Below, one piece after another: positions 38,078 through 48,722 of a stretch of DNA of 64,000 bases. The stretch covers positions 2,356,001-2,420,000 of the forward strand of contig CP021423.1 of assembly GCA_002162075.1 (NCBI GenBank). Direction: 5' to 3'. A program made the position numbers and the translations under genes. Source of the DNA: Armatimonadetes bacterium Uphvl-Ar1. GTDB lineage: Bacteria; Armatimonadota; Fimbriimonadia; Fimbriimonadales; Fimbriimonadaceae. Positions within the stretch are counted from its first letter, which is position 1. Each line of letters opens with the position of its first letter. The notes beneath the pieces are model-generated. The model worked only from the letters and a program-made list of their open reading frames with translations. It was not told the DNA's origin and searched no databases.

Positions 38078-38878
38078 TCACAGCACCCGAACCGGTTTTA
38101 CGCCCGCTTCATCAAGCCACGGCTGCAATCTCTGCGCCAAAATTGGCAAATTGTGCGAAGGCACGAGCGGATAAAGGTGATGCTCCAAATGGTAAGCCAG
38201 AGGCAAGAACATCTGTGGAATCAACCTGCCTCGAACCGTCCACGATTGCCGAATGGGTAACCCTTCTTCAAAATGCCGATGAGGTAGGTACACCGCAAAC
38301 AAAGGATAAAACCATGAGCTCACTAAAACAATCAAGGCATAGGCCAAAACCGAATCTGTCCAAGGGAACAGTACCAATCCCAATCCGATCCCGAGTATGG
38401 GCAAAAGCGCTTCTAAAATGAGCCACCGTCGTTGATCAGCCCGATCATGATTTGCACGCCAAGCCCAAATCCAAAGCCGAGGTAAAAACACTGGCCCCGT
38501 CATCAATACCTTCCACATGGGTTGATGAGCCGCCTCCCCTTCCGGATCATCGTGCCTTGGAAATCGCTGGTGATGAGCAAGGTGGGTGGCCCGGTACGCA
38601 TGACCACTCTCCAAAATCGGCATGCCAAGCAAAAACAACAACCACTCCGTCGCTCTCGCCGAATGCCCCAATGACCGATGAACGACATCATGCGTCGAAG
38701 TCGAACATGCGGAGAAGACGAAAACCAAACACAAAAAGCTTAACCAGAACCACCCAAGGTGCCAACTCACCATAAACCCAACCATGAAGAGATAAGGCAT
38801 CGGAACAGGTTGCCACCGCTGAAAAGCAGTCGTCAGCAGAAGATCAGAACCAAGCTCTTTCATCGTTGGTAGTCCCAT
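38078..38878 (-). CDS. Fatty acid desaturase-family membrane di-iron enzyme
   Basis: 266 residues, with about four to six transmembrane helices and the three histidine boxes of the family: H63DVVH67, H99LAHH103 and HLEHH near residue 230. These bind two irons for oxygen-dependent desaturation or hydroxylation. The compact size and spacing allow a fatty acid desaturase or a carotenoid ketolase/hydroxylase (CrtW/CrtR-like); I cannot choose. It is divergent from the LacI-family gene, which may control it. Confidence 0.8.
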   Translation of the reverse strand: MGLPTMKELGSDLLLTTAFQRWQPVPMPYLFMVGFMVSWHLGWFWLSFLCLVFVFSACSTSTHDVVHRSLGHSARATEWLLFLLGMPILESGHAYRATHLAHHQRFPRHDDPEGEAAHQPMWKVLMTGPVFLPRLWIWAWRANHDRADQRRWLILEALLPILGIGLGLVLFPWTDSVLAYALIVLVSSWFYPLFAVYLPHRHFEEGLPIRQSWTVRGRLIPQMFLPLAYHLEHHLYPLVPSHNLPILAQRLQPWLDEAGVKPVRVL

Positions 38879-38978
38879 ATTTCAATTATTTCTGAAATTT
38901 AAGAATGGTGCAAGGCTGGTCCCAACCTCTTTAGGCCAGCCCAATTGCCAAAAGAAGTAACATCCCCCTTAATAAGCC

Positions 38979-40007
38979 GTGGCCGAAGCAAAAAAACCGA
39001 ACCGTATTACTCTCAAAGATGTCGCCAAAGCCGCCGGGGTCTCCATTCAAACCGTCAGCCACGTACTGAGCGGTAACACCAAAGTCTCACTTCCCGAAAC
39101 GACAAGAGCCCGAGTCCGAGCCGCTGCCGAAAAAGTCGGCTATCAACCCAACCGCCACGCTCAAGCAATCCGCGGCGGCAAAACCAATCTCATCAGCGTC
39201 TGGATGCCTGTTGATCGACCGATTGTCACTTATATGCGCTACCTCAAGCTCATCAGTGAATTCGCCAAACGCGACGGCTACGATCTCATGGTCAATTGCC
39301 TCCAACGCAACGACGCCCTCGTCGAAGGAGGCAAGCCCCCGACTCTCTATCCGGTTGATGGCATCATCAGCATCGACTCAGGCAAAGCCATCCTGGAATT
39401 CCGCAAGATCAAAGGGAACGACCATATCCCGATTTCCATCCTCGGTTTCGAGCAAGTCCCCTACAGCGACTCGGTCTCGTGGGATCTTGATGGAGCAGCA
39501 AAACGCGCGGTTTATGACCTCATCGAACGAGGTGCCCGGCGCATCGCCCACATCACTCCTGATTGGATTCTGTCCGATTTCCCCCGGGAACGCCGTCGCA
39601 AAGGCTACACCGAAGCAATGGAATCTGCGGGCTACGAAAAGTTCTTCATTCCCACCCAAGGCGACACCTCAAGTGAAGTCAAAGAAAACTTGATGCCTCA
39701 ACTCAAAGAGAACTCGTTTGACGCCCTGTTCTGTTTTAGCGACACCATCGCCATCGGTGCTGCCCGTGCCCTGCTTGAACTCGGAATCAAAATCCCCGAC
39801 CAAACAATGATAATCGGCACCGGCGACTATCCCGAAGCCGCCGACTTTCAAATCCCAATCTCCTCAATCCACCAGCCGATAGAAGCAATTGTCGAAAAGT
39901 CGTGGGCGTGGCTCATCGAGCGAATCGCCAAACCAGAACTCCCTCCTCGCATGACAATCCTCGATATGACAATCAACCACCGTTCCAGCAGTTCAAGACT
40001 TGCCTAG
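38979..40007 (+). CDS. LacI-family transcriptional regulator
   Basis: 342 residues from GTG 38979. An N-terminal helix-turn-helix and hinge (TLKDVAKAAGVSIQTVSHVLSGN) bind the operator. The periplasmic-binding-like C-terminal domain (about 70-335) binds a sugar-like effector. The only closely adjacent gene is the divergent desaturase. The target and ligand are unknown. Its stop overlaps the convergent exported-protein gene by 4 bases. Confidence 0.9.
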   Translation: MAEAKKPNRITLKDVAKAAGVSIQTVSHVLSGNTKVSLPETTRARVRAAAEKVGYQPNRHAQAIRGGKTNLISVWMPVDRPIVTYMRYLKLISEFAKRDGYDLMVNCLQRNDALVEGGKPPTLYPVDGIISIDSGKAILEFRKIKGNDHIPISILGFEQVPYSDSVSWDLDGAAKRAVYDLIERGARRIAHITPDWILSDFPRERRRKGYTEAMESAGYEKFFIPTQGDTSSEVKENLMPQLKENSFDALFCFSDTIAIGAARALLELGIKIPDQTMIIGTGDYPEAADFQIPISSIHQPIEAIVEKSWAWLIERIAKPELPPRMTILDMTINHRSSSSRLA

Positions 40008-41002
40008 TTAAAGCTCCATGGCGGCAACTGAGAATTCGAAGAGGACTGTCTGGGACTCCAGTCAAACTGAATCATTGTTGCCGATATTGGTGTGATATTC
40101 CCGTTTTTCTTGCCGACGAACTTTAGTCCAACGTAAGGAGTATTCCGGACATCCATAATTTCAAAGTCATCAAATCGTAGATTCTTATACCGATTCTCAA
40201 ACCTATCTCTCAGCAATCGAGATTCAGATTCCGTTAGTCGCTGCGCTATCGGTAATTTTTTGAAATCCTCATTCAGTTTAAAGTCGACTACAGCACTAAG
40301 TTGCCAAATCTCAGACTCTAGTCGGTCGCCAACCTCTGCAACGTAATCATAAAAATCACTCAAAAGTCGTCGAGTGGAAATAACACTTCTTGAATCTCTA
40401 AAGCGAACATATTTGATTCCATCAATGGGCGAAAGGAAATCCTCGACCATCCGCTCTGGAGAACTATTTCCTACGGCCGAGCCCGTGACTTCCACGGGCT
40501 TTAGCGCATCGTATTCCAGCGGATTCTTCACAGGAACTAGAATAGACACAATCATGCCGTCCCCACGTTTAAGGGTGACCTCTTTGGTTAGACCAAGCAC
40601 AGAATCAGCAGATGCCAGATCAGCCACAGTTACCCCATGACGGGCGACAGAAACTCCGAGGGTGTTCCGAATCAGAGGAAGAACCTCATCCAGAGGCTGC
40701 ACACTTCCCTCTCTGAACCCTCCGTCAGCATACATCTTCAGAAGTTCTTTGGATTTCAGGAGCCTTTCTTCATCAAAAACTTCCCTGCTCCACAGGTATG
40801 TTCGACCTTTAATTTCCATTCTTACCAAAAAGTTCTCGGAGACAAGCTTTGAGAAATCATCATAGTGTTCAAGCTGAGCTTTCATTGACCGCAAATCCAG
40901 ATCACTATGATCAGAAACGATCAAAATCCCCTCTTGGGCAAAGCATGTGCAAGCAAGAGTGAGACATGAAATCAATATCAGAGATCGATATGTGCGTGTC
41001 AC
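40004..41002 (-). CDS. Exported protein of unknown function
   Basis: 332 residues with a signal peptide ending CTCFAQ (about residue 23). The mature part is mixed alpha/beta with no recognised domain or lipobox. It overlaps the preceding exported-protein gene by 4 bases, so it is the second gene of the pair controlled by the G-tract promoter. The codon use looks more AT-rich than in flanking genes, which may indicate acquisition. Confidence 0.6.
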   Translation of the reverse strand: MTRTYRSLILISCLTLACTCFAQEGILIVSDHSDLDLRSMKAQLEHYDDFSKLVSENFLVRMEIKGRTYLWSREVFDEERLLKSKELLKMYADGGFREGSVQPLDEVLPLIRNTLGVSVARHGVTVADLASADSVLGLTKEVTLKRGDGMIVSILVPVKNPLEYDALKPVEVTGSAVGNSSPERMVEDFLSPIDGIKYVRFRDSRSVISTRRLLSDFYDYVAEVGDRLESEIWQLSAVVDFKLNEDFKKLPIAQRLTESESRLLRDRFENRYKNLRFDDFEIMDVRNTPYVGLKFVGKKNGNITPISATMIQFDWSPRQSSSNSQLPPWSFN

Positions 41003-41472
41003 GGATTTGGCACCAGGAAGATATTATGTCCCCCATATGACTCAGAATTGAGCCAACGAGTGAAAGTGCCATAGACGCCGTCGTAGTACTCCCAAGTATT
41101 CTCACCTATTGCCGTGATAACAACGTGATCTATTTGCATTCGATAGCCGTTTGGTACTGAAATATTAGCATAATAGGCACCGTGGACGTCATCCTGAAAC
41201 TCATAAAGCGTTTCAAAACCCGCTCGCCAAATGGGTGAGGAGTTGATTTGTCCCGTAGTCCAAGAATTTTCCGTCACACTGCCATCCAAGTAAACATAGG
41301 AAGTACCGCTAACAATTTGAGTAGAGCCAGAAGTGTTTGGATGGCGATAATCTGTGATTACAATCTGACCGTTGGCAAGTTCATACCAAATTTCCGTCCA
41401 TCCAGCTAAAGACACCGAGCTGGCGGCGAGAGTTGTAGCGACGAACAATGAAGGCAATAATCTTTTCCTCAT
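40999..41472 (-). CDS. Small exported protein of unknown function
   Basis: 157 residues with a signal peptide (cleavage near VSLAG, residue 23). The mature domain is rich in Trp, Tyr, Asn and Gly, suggesting a beta-sandwich surface or secreted protein. No family is recognised. The ATG at 41472 lies 6 bases after a TAATTT hexamer and has no ribosome site other than the G12 tract, so a leaderless transcript is possible. Confidence 0.6.
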   Translation of the reverse strand: MRKRLLPSLFVATTLAASSVSLAGWTEIWYELANGQIVITDYRHPNTSGSTQIVSGTSYVYLDGSVTENSWTTGQINSSPIWRAGFETLYEFQDDVHGAYYANISVPNGYRMQIDHVVITAIGENTWEYYDGVYGTFTRWLNSESYGGHNIFLVPNP

Positions 41473-41478
41473 GTAACC

Positions 41479-41509
41479 AAATTACCGCCCCCCCCCCCCT
41501 GATTGTCAA
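41479..41509 (-). promoter_or_regulatory. Promoter with a 12-G spacer tract upstream of the exported pair
   Basis: On the minus strand TTGACA (41509-41504, perfect -35) is followed by a 19-base spacer containing twelve G (41499-41488) and then TAATTT (41484-41479). A GGTAAT at 17-base spacing is the alternative -10. The predicted start of transcription is at or near the ATG. Slippage in the tract would change promoter spacing. Confidence 0.6.
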
Positions 41510-41540
41510 GTCTCCGAAAAACCTTAACAAAAAACACAAA

Positions 41541-41570
41541 TAGCCCGAATCAATTTCTTGATTCGGGCTA
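41541..41570 (-). terminator. Terminator of the orphan 16S rRNA gene
   Basis: A perfect 13-bp stem (41541-41553 with 41558-41570), a 4-base loop and a T-rich tail on the minus strand (TTTGTGTTTTTTG) lie 75 bases past the 16S 3' end. No 23S, 5S or spacer tRNA comes between. Confidence 0.85.
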
Positions 41571-41644
41571 ATGAAAGCTCAGTGAAGCGCAGTCGACCTG
41601 AGTGTATGTGCGAGCCTAAACTTGAGGCTCACAGTTCTTACTCT

Positions 41645-43160
<1,516 letters not shown>

Positions 43161-43349
43161 AATGTTTTTTCTTGCAGAGAAGCCAATGGCTTTCTGAATT
43201 GTTTTTTTACAGGACACACAAATTCTCTGTGGAGAGTTTTTGCATGCTGCTCGAGATCAAAACGAATCTTGATCTGTTGCTACTGAATGCTGCGTCTTCA
43301 CTGTTATTGAGCTTTCAATTTGCTTGCTCCTTCAAGAGGGGCGAGTGAA

Positions 43350-43378
43350 ATTATAGGCGGTCCCCCCACCAGAGTCAA
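43350..43378 (-). promoter_or_regulatory. Consensus sigma-70 promoter of the 16S gene
   Basis: TTGACT (43378-43373), a 17-base spacer and a perfect TATAAT (43355-43350) on the minus strand lie about 190 bases upstream of the 16S 5' end. This is the strongest promoter match in the window. Confidence 0.85.
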
Positions 43379-43590
43379 CAGGTCCCGGACTATTTCGCGA
43401 AAAAAGGCACCTTTTCTGTCCACAATCCCGTCCTTTAAGCTGTATTAGCTCTGTCTGCCCCCATCAAGCGACCTAGACCATTCCCAAATTAACCCTGACC
43501 ATCTCACTATTGAGACTCAACTCTAACCGCATATCCCTCCATGAAAAGACCATAAGTGGCCCGCATATGGCCCACCACTCCCCACCTTTC

Positions 43591-43627
43591 AAAAAAAACA
43601 GGCCGCCCCTTTTGAATAGGGACGACC
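43591..43627 (-). terminator. Terminator downstream of the exported protein gene
   Basis: A 9-bp stem (43601-43609 with 43619-43627, two G-T pairs) is followed on the minus strand by T8. It ends the gene at 43653-44168 before the 16S promoter. Confidence 0.85.
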
Positions 43628-43652
43628 CGACTTCAACTTTTTCGAGGGCTCC

Positions 43653-44168
43653 TTACTTAAATTCCGCCGAATCCACCATCCGCTTAAAGTGAGCCGCCCA
43701 CTGCTTCTCATCATCCTTGTTCGGTATCGCCACACTCAGTGCCAGCAGCCCCTTCTCCGGATGCTTCACCATCATGTACCGCTCCTTCGCAAATCCTTCC
43801 CTATCTATAATGCTAAACGAAGCCGCTTCATATCCCCGCTTGGTCTTCACAATCTCATACTTCGTCGGCTTGCCCCCGTCTCCATCACGCAAAATGAAAT
43901 AAAGGGCAGTGTCATAAAGCTGATCCCAGCTCTGCTGACTCGGGGGCGCTGTCATCGCGCCAAGCTCCCCTCCGTCCGCCGGCGAGATCTTTCGCTGTCC
44001 CCAACGAGTCTCCGGAGTCACCTTCCACTCTTTCGGAACTTCAAGGGTGTAACTCGCTGTCTCAACCCGCACATACCCATCACCCAAATCAACCAACTTC
44101 GCGTCGCTCGGACCTTTCAGCTCCTGACCGCTCATCATCACTACCATCGTCAATATGCTTGTCAACAT
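43653..44168 (-). CDS. Exported protein of unknown function
   Basis: 171 residues with a weak N-terminal signal (about residues 1-13, then MSGQ). The mature part has strands such as YVRVETASYTLEVPKEWKV, resembling PsbP/DUF1795-like folds, and WAAHFKRMVDSAEFK at the end. No function can be assigned. It has its own terminator and is divergent from the MFS-HEAT gene. Confidence 0.6.
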   Translation of the reverse strand: MLTSILTMVVMMSGQELKGPSDAKLVDLGDGYVRVETASYTLEVPKEWKVTPETRWGQRKISPADGGELGAMTAPPSQQSWDQLYDTALYFILRDGDGGKPTKYEIVKTKRGYEAASFSIIDREGFAKERYMMVKHPEKGLLALSVAIPNKDDEKQWAAHFKRMVDSAEFK

Positions 44169-44253
44169 AAGTAAAGGTACGACCTCAAAAACTTAACTGT
44201 CAGCAACCCCCAAAAAGCCCCACCAAACAACCCCAAACCATCACAATCATTAT

Positions 44254-46581
44254 ATGGCGACTTCATCAAGGCTCGAAGCCCTGAATACCCTCCGCGTCGC
44301 CAACCTCGATGTCGCCTTTGCCACCGCATTCGTCACCCTCTTTGGTGGATCACTCATGGTCGGCTTCATCCAGCACCTCGGCGGCGGTGACTTCGCCATC
44401 GGGCTACTCGGTGCCGTCCCCGCTCTCATGGGGCTCATGCAAATCCCCGGGGCTGTCCTGGGGCGTGGGGCTGCAAGTTTCAAAAAATATGTCGCTACTG
44501 GCGGATTTCTCTGGCGACTCTTCTTCCTCCCTTTAATTTTCTTGCCCCTCATCCCCCTTCCGGATCAAATCCGCCTGGCAATTCTCCTTCTTTGTCTAGG
44601 CATCGCCGCGTTCTGCCAAAACTTCGTTAACCCCATTTATAACGAATGGATCGGGAAAATCGTCCCCGAACGCGCCCGCGGATGGTATTTCAGCCAGCGG
44701 ACCCTCATCTCCACCATCACAGGGATGGTCGTCGGCCTAATCGGAGCCCGACTCCTTGACGTCTTCAAAGGCCAACCCAACGAGCATATCGGCTACACCA
44801 TCATTTTTGGCCTCGGCTGGATATGCGCCATGGTCAGCCTGTTCTTTTACAATCGCATGTCCGATTCCACCCGGGAAGAAGTCGTTAAGCCCGATTTCCG
44901 CAACATGGTCGAGGTCATCCGCGAACCCCTGCGCGACAAAAACTTCCGCCAAATCATGGCCTTCGTTGTCGTCTTCACCGCCTCCCAAGGATTCGCCGGT
45001 AACCTGTTCTCAGCCTTCGCCTTCGAAAGCCTCAAACTCCCCTTCCTTTATCTTCAGCTCACTGGCGTTTCGTTCGCCATCGGCACCATCGCCACCGTCC
45101 GCATCTGGGGATTCCTTGCCGACCGCTACGGCAACAAACCCCTCCTCATCCTCATGATGATCGGCCTCGCCACTGGCCCGCTCCAATGGATGATCTGTAT
45201 CCCCGATCCCAACTATGCCGTTACCAACACCGCCATCCTCTTTGTCGGTCACATCTTCACCGGTATTTTCTGGTCCGGCGTCGGCGTCACCCAAATGAAC
45301 CTCTATCTCGCCACGTCCACCCCTCAGAATCGGGCCAACTATCTCGCCGCCGCTCTCACCATCGCCGCAATTTCCATGGGACTCTCCCCCCTTCTCGGTT
45401 CTGCTACCGTCAACTTTCTCCGGGAACCCATCGGTGCCGCTAATGCCTATAAGGTCGCATTCCTCATCGTCGGCATCCTCAGGGTAGTCGCCATTTTCCT
45501 CCTCAAACCTGTTCACGAAGAACGATCCGAAGGCTTCTCCGAAACACTCCGTCAACTCACCGGAGTCCGCCCCAAATCATTCACCGCCCTCCGTTCAATC
45601 CGCAAAGGATCCGACGAATCCACCCGCGAGCAAGCCATCCGATCCATGGGCGAATCCAAAATGTCCCTCGGAACAAGTGAACTCCACGACGCCCTCTTTG
45701 ACCCAACTCCTCGAGTCCGCCGCGAAGCCGCTATCGCCCTTGGTCGCCTCCGCAGCCTTCCCGCCGCTGAAGCCCTCCTCGACCACGCCCGAGCCCACCC
45801 CGATCTCATCGAAGAAGAAACCATCGAAGCCCTGGGAGATTGCGGTCAACCCGTGGCCATCCCATTCCTCACGGAAAGCCTCCAGAATCCCAGCAGTATT
45901 GTGAGACGCGCCGCCGCAAAAGCCCTCGGCCGAATTGGTGACCCCACCGCAATTGAATCCCTCCGGGGGGCCGCAACCCAACCCGGCGATCCCGATATCC
46001 GGCGTGCCGCACTTCAAGCCCTGAGAAGTCTTGAAGCCACCGACCCAACTCTCTACGAAGACGCCCTCCTCGAGCAACACCCCAGCGTCCGAACCGCCGC
46101 CGCCGAAGCAGTCAGCGAACTCAAAATCGCCGAACTCGCTCCCAGCCTGCGCACCAGCTTGGACTGGTATCAAGATGAGGCTCTCAGTGAAGTCGCCTAT
46201 GCCCTCGGCACAATCGGCAACCCCGCCGACCTCCCTCTGATCCTGAGGTCAGCTCAAAACGCCATCAGCGAAACCAAACGTCGAAGATGCCTCCTCGGAG
46301 CCGCCAAACTGTTCGACCTTGACCGGGAGTTTTACCGATTCCTGGCCCTCGAAGAAGTCTCCCGCGACACCGAAATCCTCCGCAAATTCCGCCCCCTGAC
46401 CCGGCGCAGTTCTGAATTTGCCGAAGCCCTTGAATCCTATTCATCGGGTAATGAACCCGGCGCCCTTCGCATCCTTGCCGACTCCAATCCCGAACAATTC
46501 CAAGTCTGGGCAACCTACCCTGTGTCAGAATCGTTCTTAATCGTTGCCACTCTGTTCCAAACCGAACTCAGTCGCGACTAG
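44254..46581 (+). CDS. MFS transporter fused to HEAT repeats
   Basis: 775 residues in one uninterrupted frame. About 20-425 holds twelve transmembrane helices of the major facilitator type (LLGAVPALMGLMQIPGAVLGR, GFLADRYGNKPLLILMMIGL). About 450-690 holds PBS-lyase-like HEAT repeats (RVRREAAIALGRLRS, IVRRAAAKALGRIGDP, DIRRAALQALRSLE). The cytoplasmic solenoid should be a docking or regulatory surface; what it binds is unknown, as is the substrate. Only 7 bases separate it from the cyclase gene, so the two are probably cotranscribed. Confidence 0.85.
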   Translation: MATSSRLEALNTLRVANLDVAFATAFVTLFGGSLMVGFIQHLGGGDFAIGLLGAVPALMGLMQIPGAVLGRGAASFKKYVATGGFLWRLFFLPLIFLPLIPLPDQIRLAILLLCLGIAAFCQNFVNPIYNEWIGKIVPERARGWYFSQRTLISTITGMVVGLIGARLLDVFKGQPNEHIGYTIIFGLGWICAMVSLFFYNRMSDSTREEVVKPDFRNMVEVIREPLRDKNFRQIMAFVVVFTASQGFAGNLFSAFAFESLKLPFLYLQLTGVSFAIGTIATVRIWGFLADRYGNKPLLILMMIGLATGPLQWMICIPDPNYAVTNTAILFVGHIFTGIFWSGVGVTQMNLYLATSTPQNRANYLAAALTIAAISMGLSPLLGSATVNFLREPIGAANAYKVAFLIVGILRVVAIFLLKPVHEERSEGFSETLRQLTGVRPKSFTALRSIRKGSDESTREQAIRSMGESKMSLGTSELHDALFDPTPRVRREAAIALGRLRSLPAAEALLDHARAHPDLIEEETIEALGDCGQPVAIPFLTESLQNPSSIVRRAAAKALGRIGDPTAIESLRGAATQPGDPDIRRAALQALRSLEATDPTLYEDALLEQHPSVRTAAAEAVSELKIAELAPSLRTSLDWYQDEALSEVAYALGTIGNPADLPLILRSAQNAISETKRRRCLLGAAKLFDLDREFYRFLALEEVSRDTEILRKFRPLTRRSSEFAEALESYSSGNEPGALRILADSNPEQFQVWATYPVSESFLIVATLFQTELSRD

Positions 46582-46588
46582 CTACTGA

Positions 46589-48718
46589 ATGACCTGGTCT
46601 TTTCGCAACGCGCTCCTCATCCGATTCACCATCGTGCTCGTCATTGCCCTTGGTGTTGCGGCCGTATACACTTCCTACCAAGTCGGAAAAACCGCAAACG
46701 AACTCTCAGAGCGGGTCATTGTTCAAACCAGCAACCTGATCGACCAACGCGTTAATGCCCTCCTTGACGACACCGAAAGCCAAGCCAAAATCGTCAGCGG
46801 ACTCACCCGACCCACGTTCGCATCCCCCGGAAACCGTTCCCTCAATTCCAGCCGATTCCCAGACCTCGCTGTCCAAGTCACCGAACTCATCCGCGTCAAA
46901 CCTCAGTTTGCCGCAATCTCCATCTCCCTAGATCGAACGGGCGAGTACCTCCAAGTCTCCCAAACTGCGAGCGGAGGAACCAGTATCCGCATCACTCAAC
47001 TCACTGCTTCCGGCGCAAAAATCCGCAACAACTTCGTCCCCTTTGGAGACCGCCTCACTCTTGTCGAATCCGACTCAAACAACATTCAAGACCCTCGCAA
47101 CCTGACTTCATATATCCAAGCAAAAAGAGATAAAAGAGTCACCTGGACAACCGCCGACGTCCTCAGTAATCTCCCCACCGGCCCCGCCCTCGGCACAACC
47201 TGCTCGGCCCCAATCACGGATGCCGAAGGCAAGTTCCTCGGCGTCGTCAGCATCTCAATCACCCTCACGGATCTCTCCAGATTCCTCCAGACCATTCGCG
47301 TCAGCCCAAACGGATTTCCCACCCTCATTGAAGTCGTCGGCGACCGCAGCAAAATCATCGCCGACCCCCAACCCCAGCGTTTGATGACTGCCGACAATTC
47401 CGGCCCTCGGCTTGTCCGAATCGAAGAACTCGACGACCTCCGTCTTCGCGCCGTCGCCAAACAAGTCGAAGACCTCCCACGATTCCAAGAAACCGACACC
47501 CGGATCGCCAAATTCAACTACCAAAACGAGACCTATTTCCTTGGCTTTCGTCGCATTGCTGGCCCCAACCGACCACCTTGGGTACTTGCCGTCGTCCTTC
47601 CCCAATCCGATTTTCTCAATTGGAGCCGAGAAACCAATCTCTTCTTCCTCACCTTTTCTGCCCTCGCGCTTGCCGCCGGAGCAATTGTCGCCCTCCTTCT
47701 CAGCCAGCGCGTCGTTCAACCTCTCAAGCTCCTGGTCGAAGAAACCGCCAAAATCAAGCGGTTTGAATGGGAAGAATCCGAACCCCAGCACACCCACATT
47801 GCTGAAATCGATGAACTGAGCCAAAGTTTTGAAACGCTGAAAGCCGGCCTCCGATCAATGGAAAAACTCGTTCCCGCCGATTACGCCCGATCTCTCATCG
47901 CTAGCGGACAAGAAGCCAAACTCGGTGGCGAGCGCCGCCATATCACCACATACTTTGGCGATATGGTGGGATTCACCCGCCTTAGCCACGAACTCGCCCC
48001 CGAAGACCTCGTCGAAATTCTTGCCGAATATCTCGACGTCCTCAGTGATGTCGTCCTCGACCAAGGCGGCACCCTTGATAAATTCAACGGAGACGATGTC
48101 ATGGCTTTTTGGGGTGCCCCGACCCTCACGACCGATCATGCAACCTCAGCCATTCGTGCCGCCCTCGAAAGCCTCAAAGCGATCAGCGTATTGCATATCG
48201 AACTCCGCCAAAATAACATCCCCGCCCTCAACGCAAGCTTCGGAGTCGCCACCGGTGACGTCATTGTCGGCAACGTCGGAAGTAAAAAGCGGATGACCTA
48301 CACCGTCATCGGGGACAGCGTCAACCTTGCCAGTCGCCTCCAAGGGCTCAACAAGTTCTATCAAACCCACATTCTCGCCAGCCACACCACATTCCTCGAA
48401 GCCGAACCCCACTTCGTCTGGCGACTCGTTGACTCAGTTTCCGTCTTCGGTCGCTTCGAAGCCGAACACGTCTACGAACCCCTCGATACTCGCGAAGCCG
48501 CCCGCCCCGAAACAATCCGTCTTGCCGAACTCAGCAACCAAGCCTTCGCCCTCTATCAAAATCGAAAATTCGCCGAAGCCGCCACCGCTTACGAAGAAAT
48601 CCTTGCCGCGCATCCCAAGGATGGCCCCGCATCAGTCATCCACGCTCGCTGTATAAAATTCATCAAAACTCCACCCGAGCCTGACTGGGACGGCAGTTAC
48701 CAAATGACACTAAAATAG
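46589..48718 (+). CDS. Membrane class III adenylate/guanylate cyclase with sensor domain and TPR
   Basis: 709 residues. A transmembrane helix (9-29), a large extracytoplasmic Cache-like sensor (about 35-345), a second helix (about 350-372), HAMP (to about 430), the cyclase domain (about 455-640) and a TPR-like end. Metal aspartates are in YFGDMVGFTRLSHE and NGDDVMAFWG; the transition-state Asn/Arg pair is in GDSVNLASRLQ. LDKFNGDD and IGDSVNLAS fit adenylate specificity. It should convert an external signal into cAMP. GH172 begins 4 bases after its stop. Confidence 0.9.
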   Translation: MTWSFRNALLIRFTIVLVIALGVAAVYTSYQVGKTANELSERVIVQTSNLIDQRVNALLDDTESQAKIVSGLTRPTFASPGNRSLNSSRFPDLAVQVTELIRVKPQFAAISISLDRTGEYLQVSQTASGGTSIRITQLTASGAKIRNNFVPFGDRLTLVESDSNNIQDPRNLTSYIQAKRDKRVTWTTADVLSNLPTGPALGTTCSAPITDAEGKFLGVVSISITLTDLSRFLQTIRVSPNGFPTLIEVVGDRSKIIADPQPQRLMTADNSGPRLVRIEELDDLRLRAVAKQVEDLPRFQETDTRIAKFNYQNETYFLGFRRIAGPNRPPWVLAVVLPQSDFLNWSRETNLFFLTFSALALAAGAIVALLLSQRVVQPLKLLVEETAKIKRFEWEESEPQHTHIAEIDELSQSFETLKAGLRSMEKLVPADYARSLIASGQEAKLGGERRHITTYFGDMVGFTRLSHELAPEDLVEILAEYLDVLSDVVLDQGGTLDKFNGDDVMAFWGAPTLTTDHATSAIRAALESLKAISVLHIELRQNNIPALNASFGVATGDVIVGNVGSKKRMTYTVIGDSVNLASRLQGLNKFYQTHILASHTTFLEAEPHFVWRLVDSVSVFGRFEAEHVYEPLDTREAARPETIRLAELSNQAFALYQNRKFAEAATAYEEILAAHPKDGPASVIHARCIKFIKTPPEPDWDGSYQMTLK

Positions 48719-48722
48719 AGCC

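Larger units (their letters stand above)
43161..43652. other. 16S leader and upstream region
   Basis: The 16S promoter sits in this region. Between promoter and gene is a leader of about 185 bases; no coding sequence or tRNA was seen. Beyond the promoter, 43379-43590 shows no gene and is followed by the terminator of the next minus-strand gene. Confidence 0.5.
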
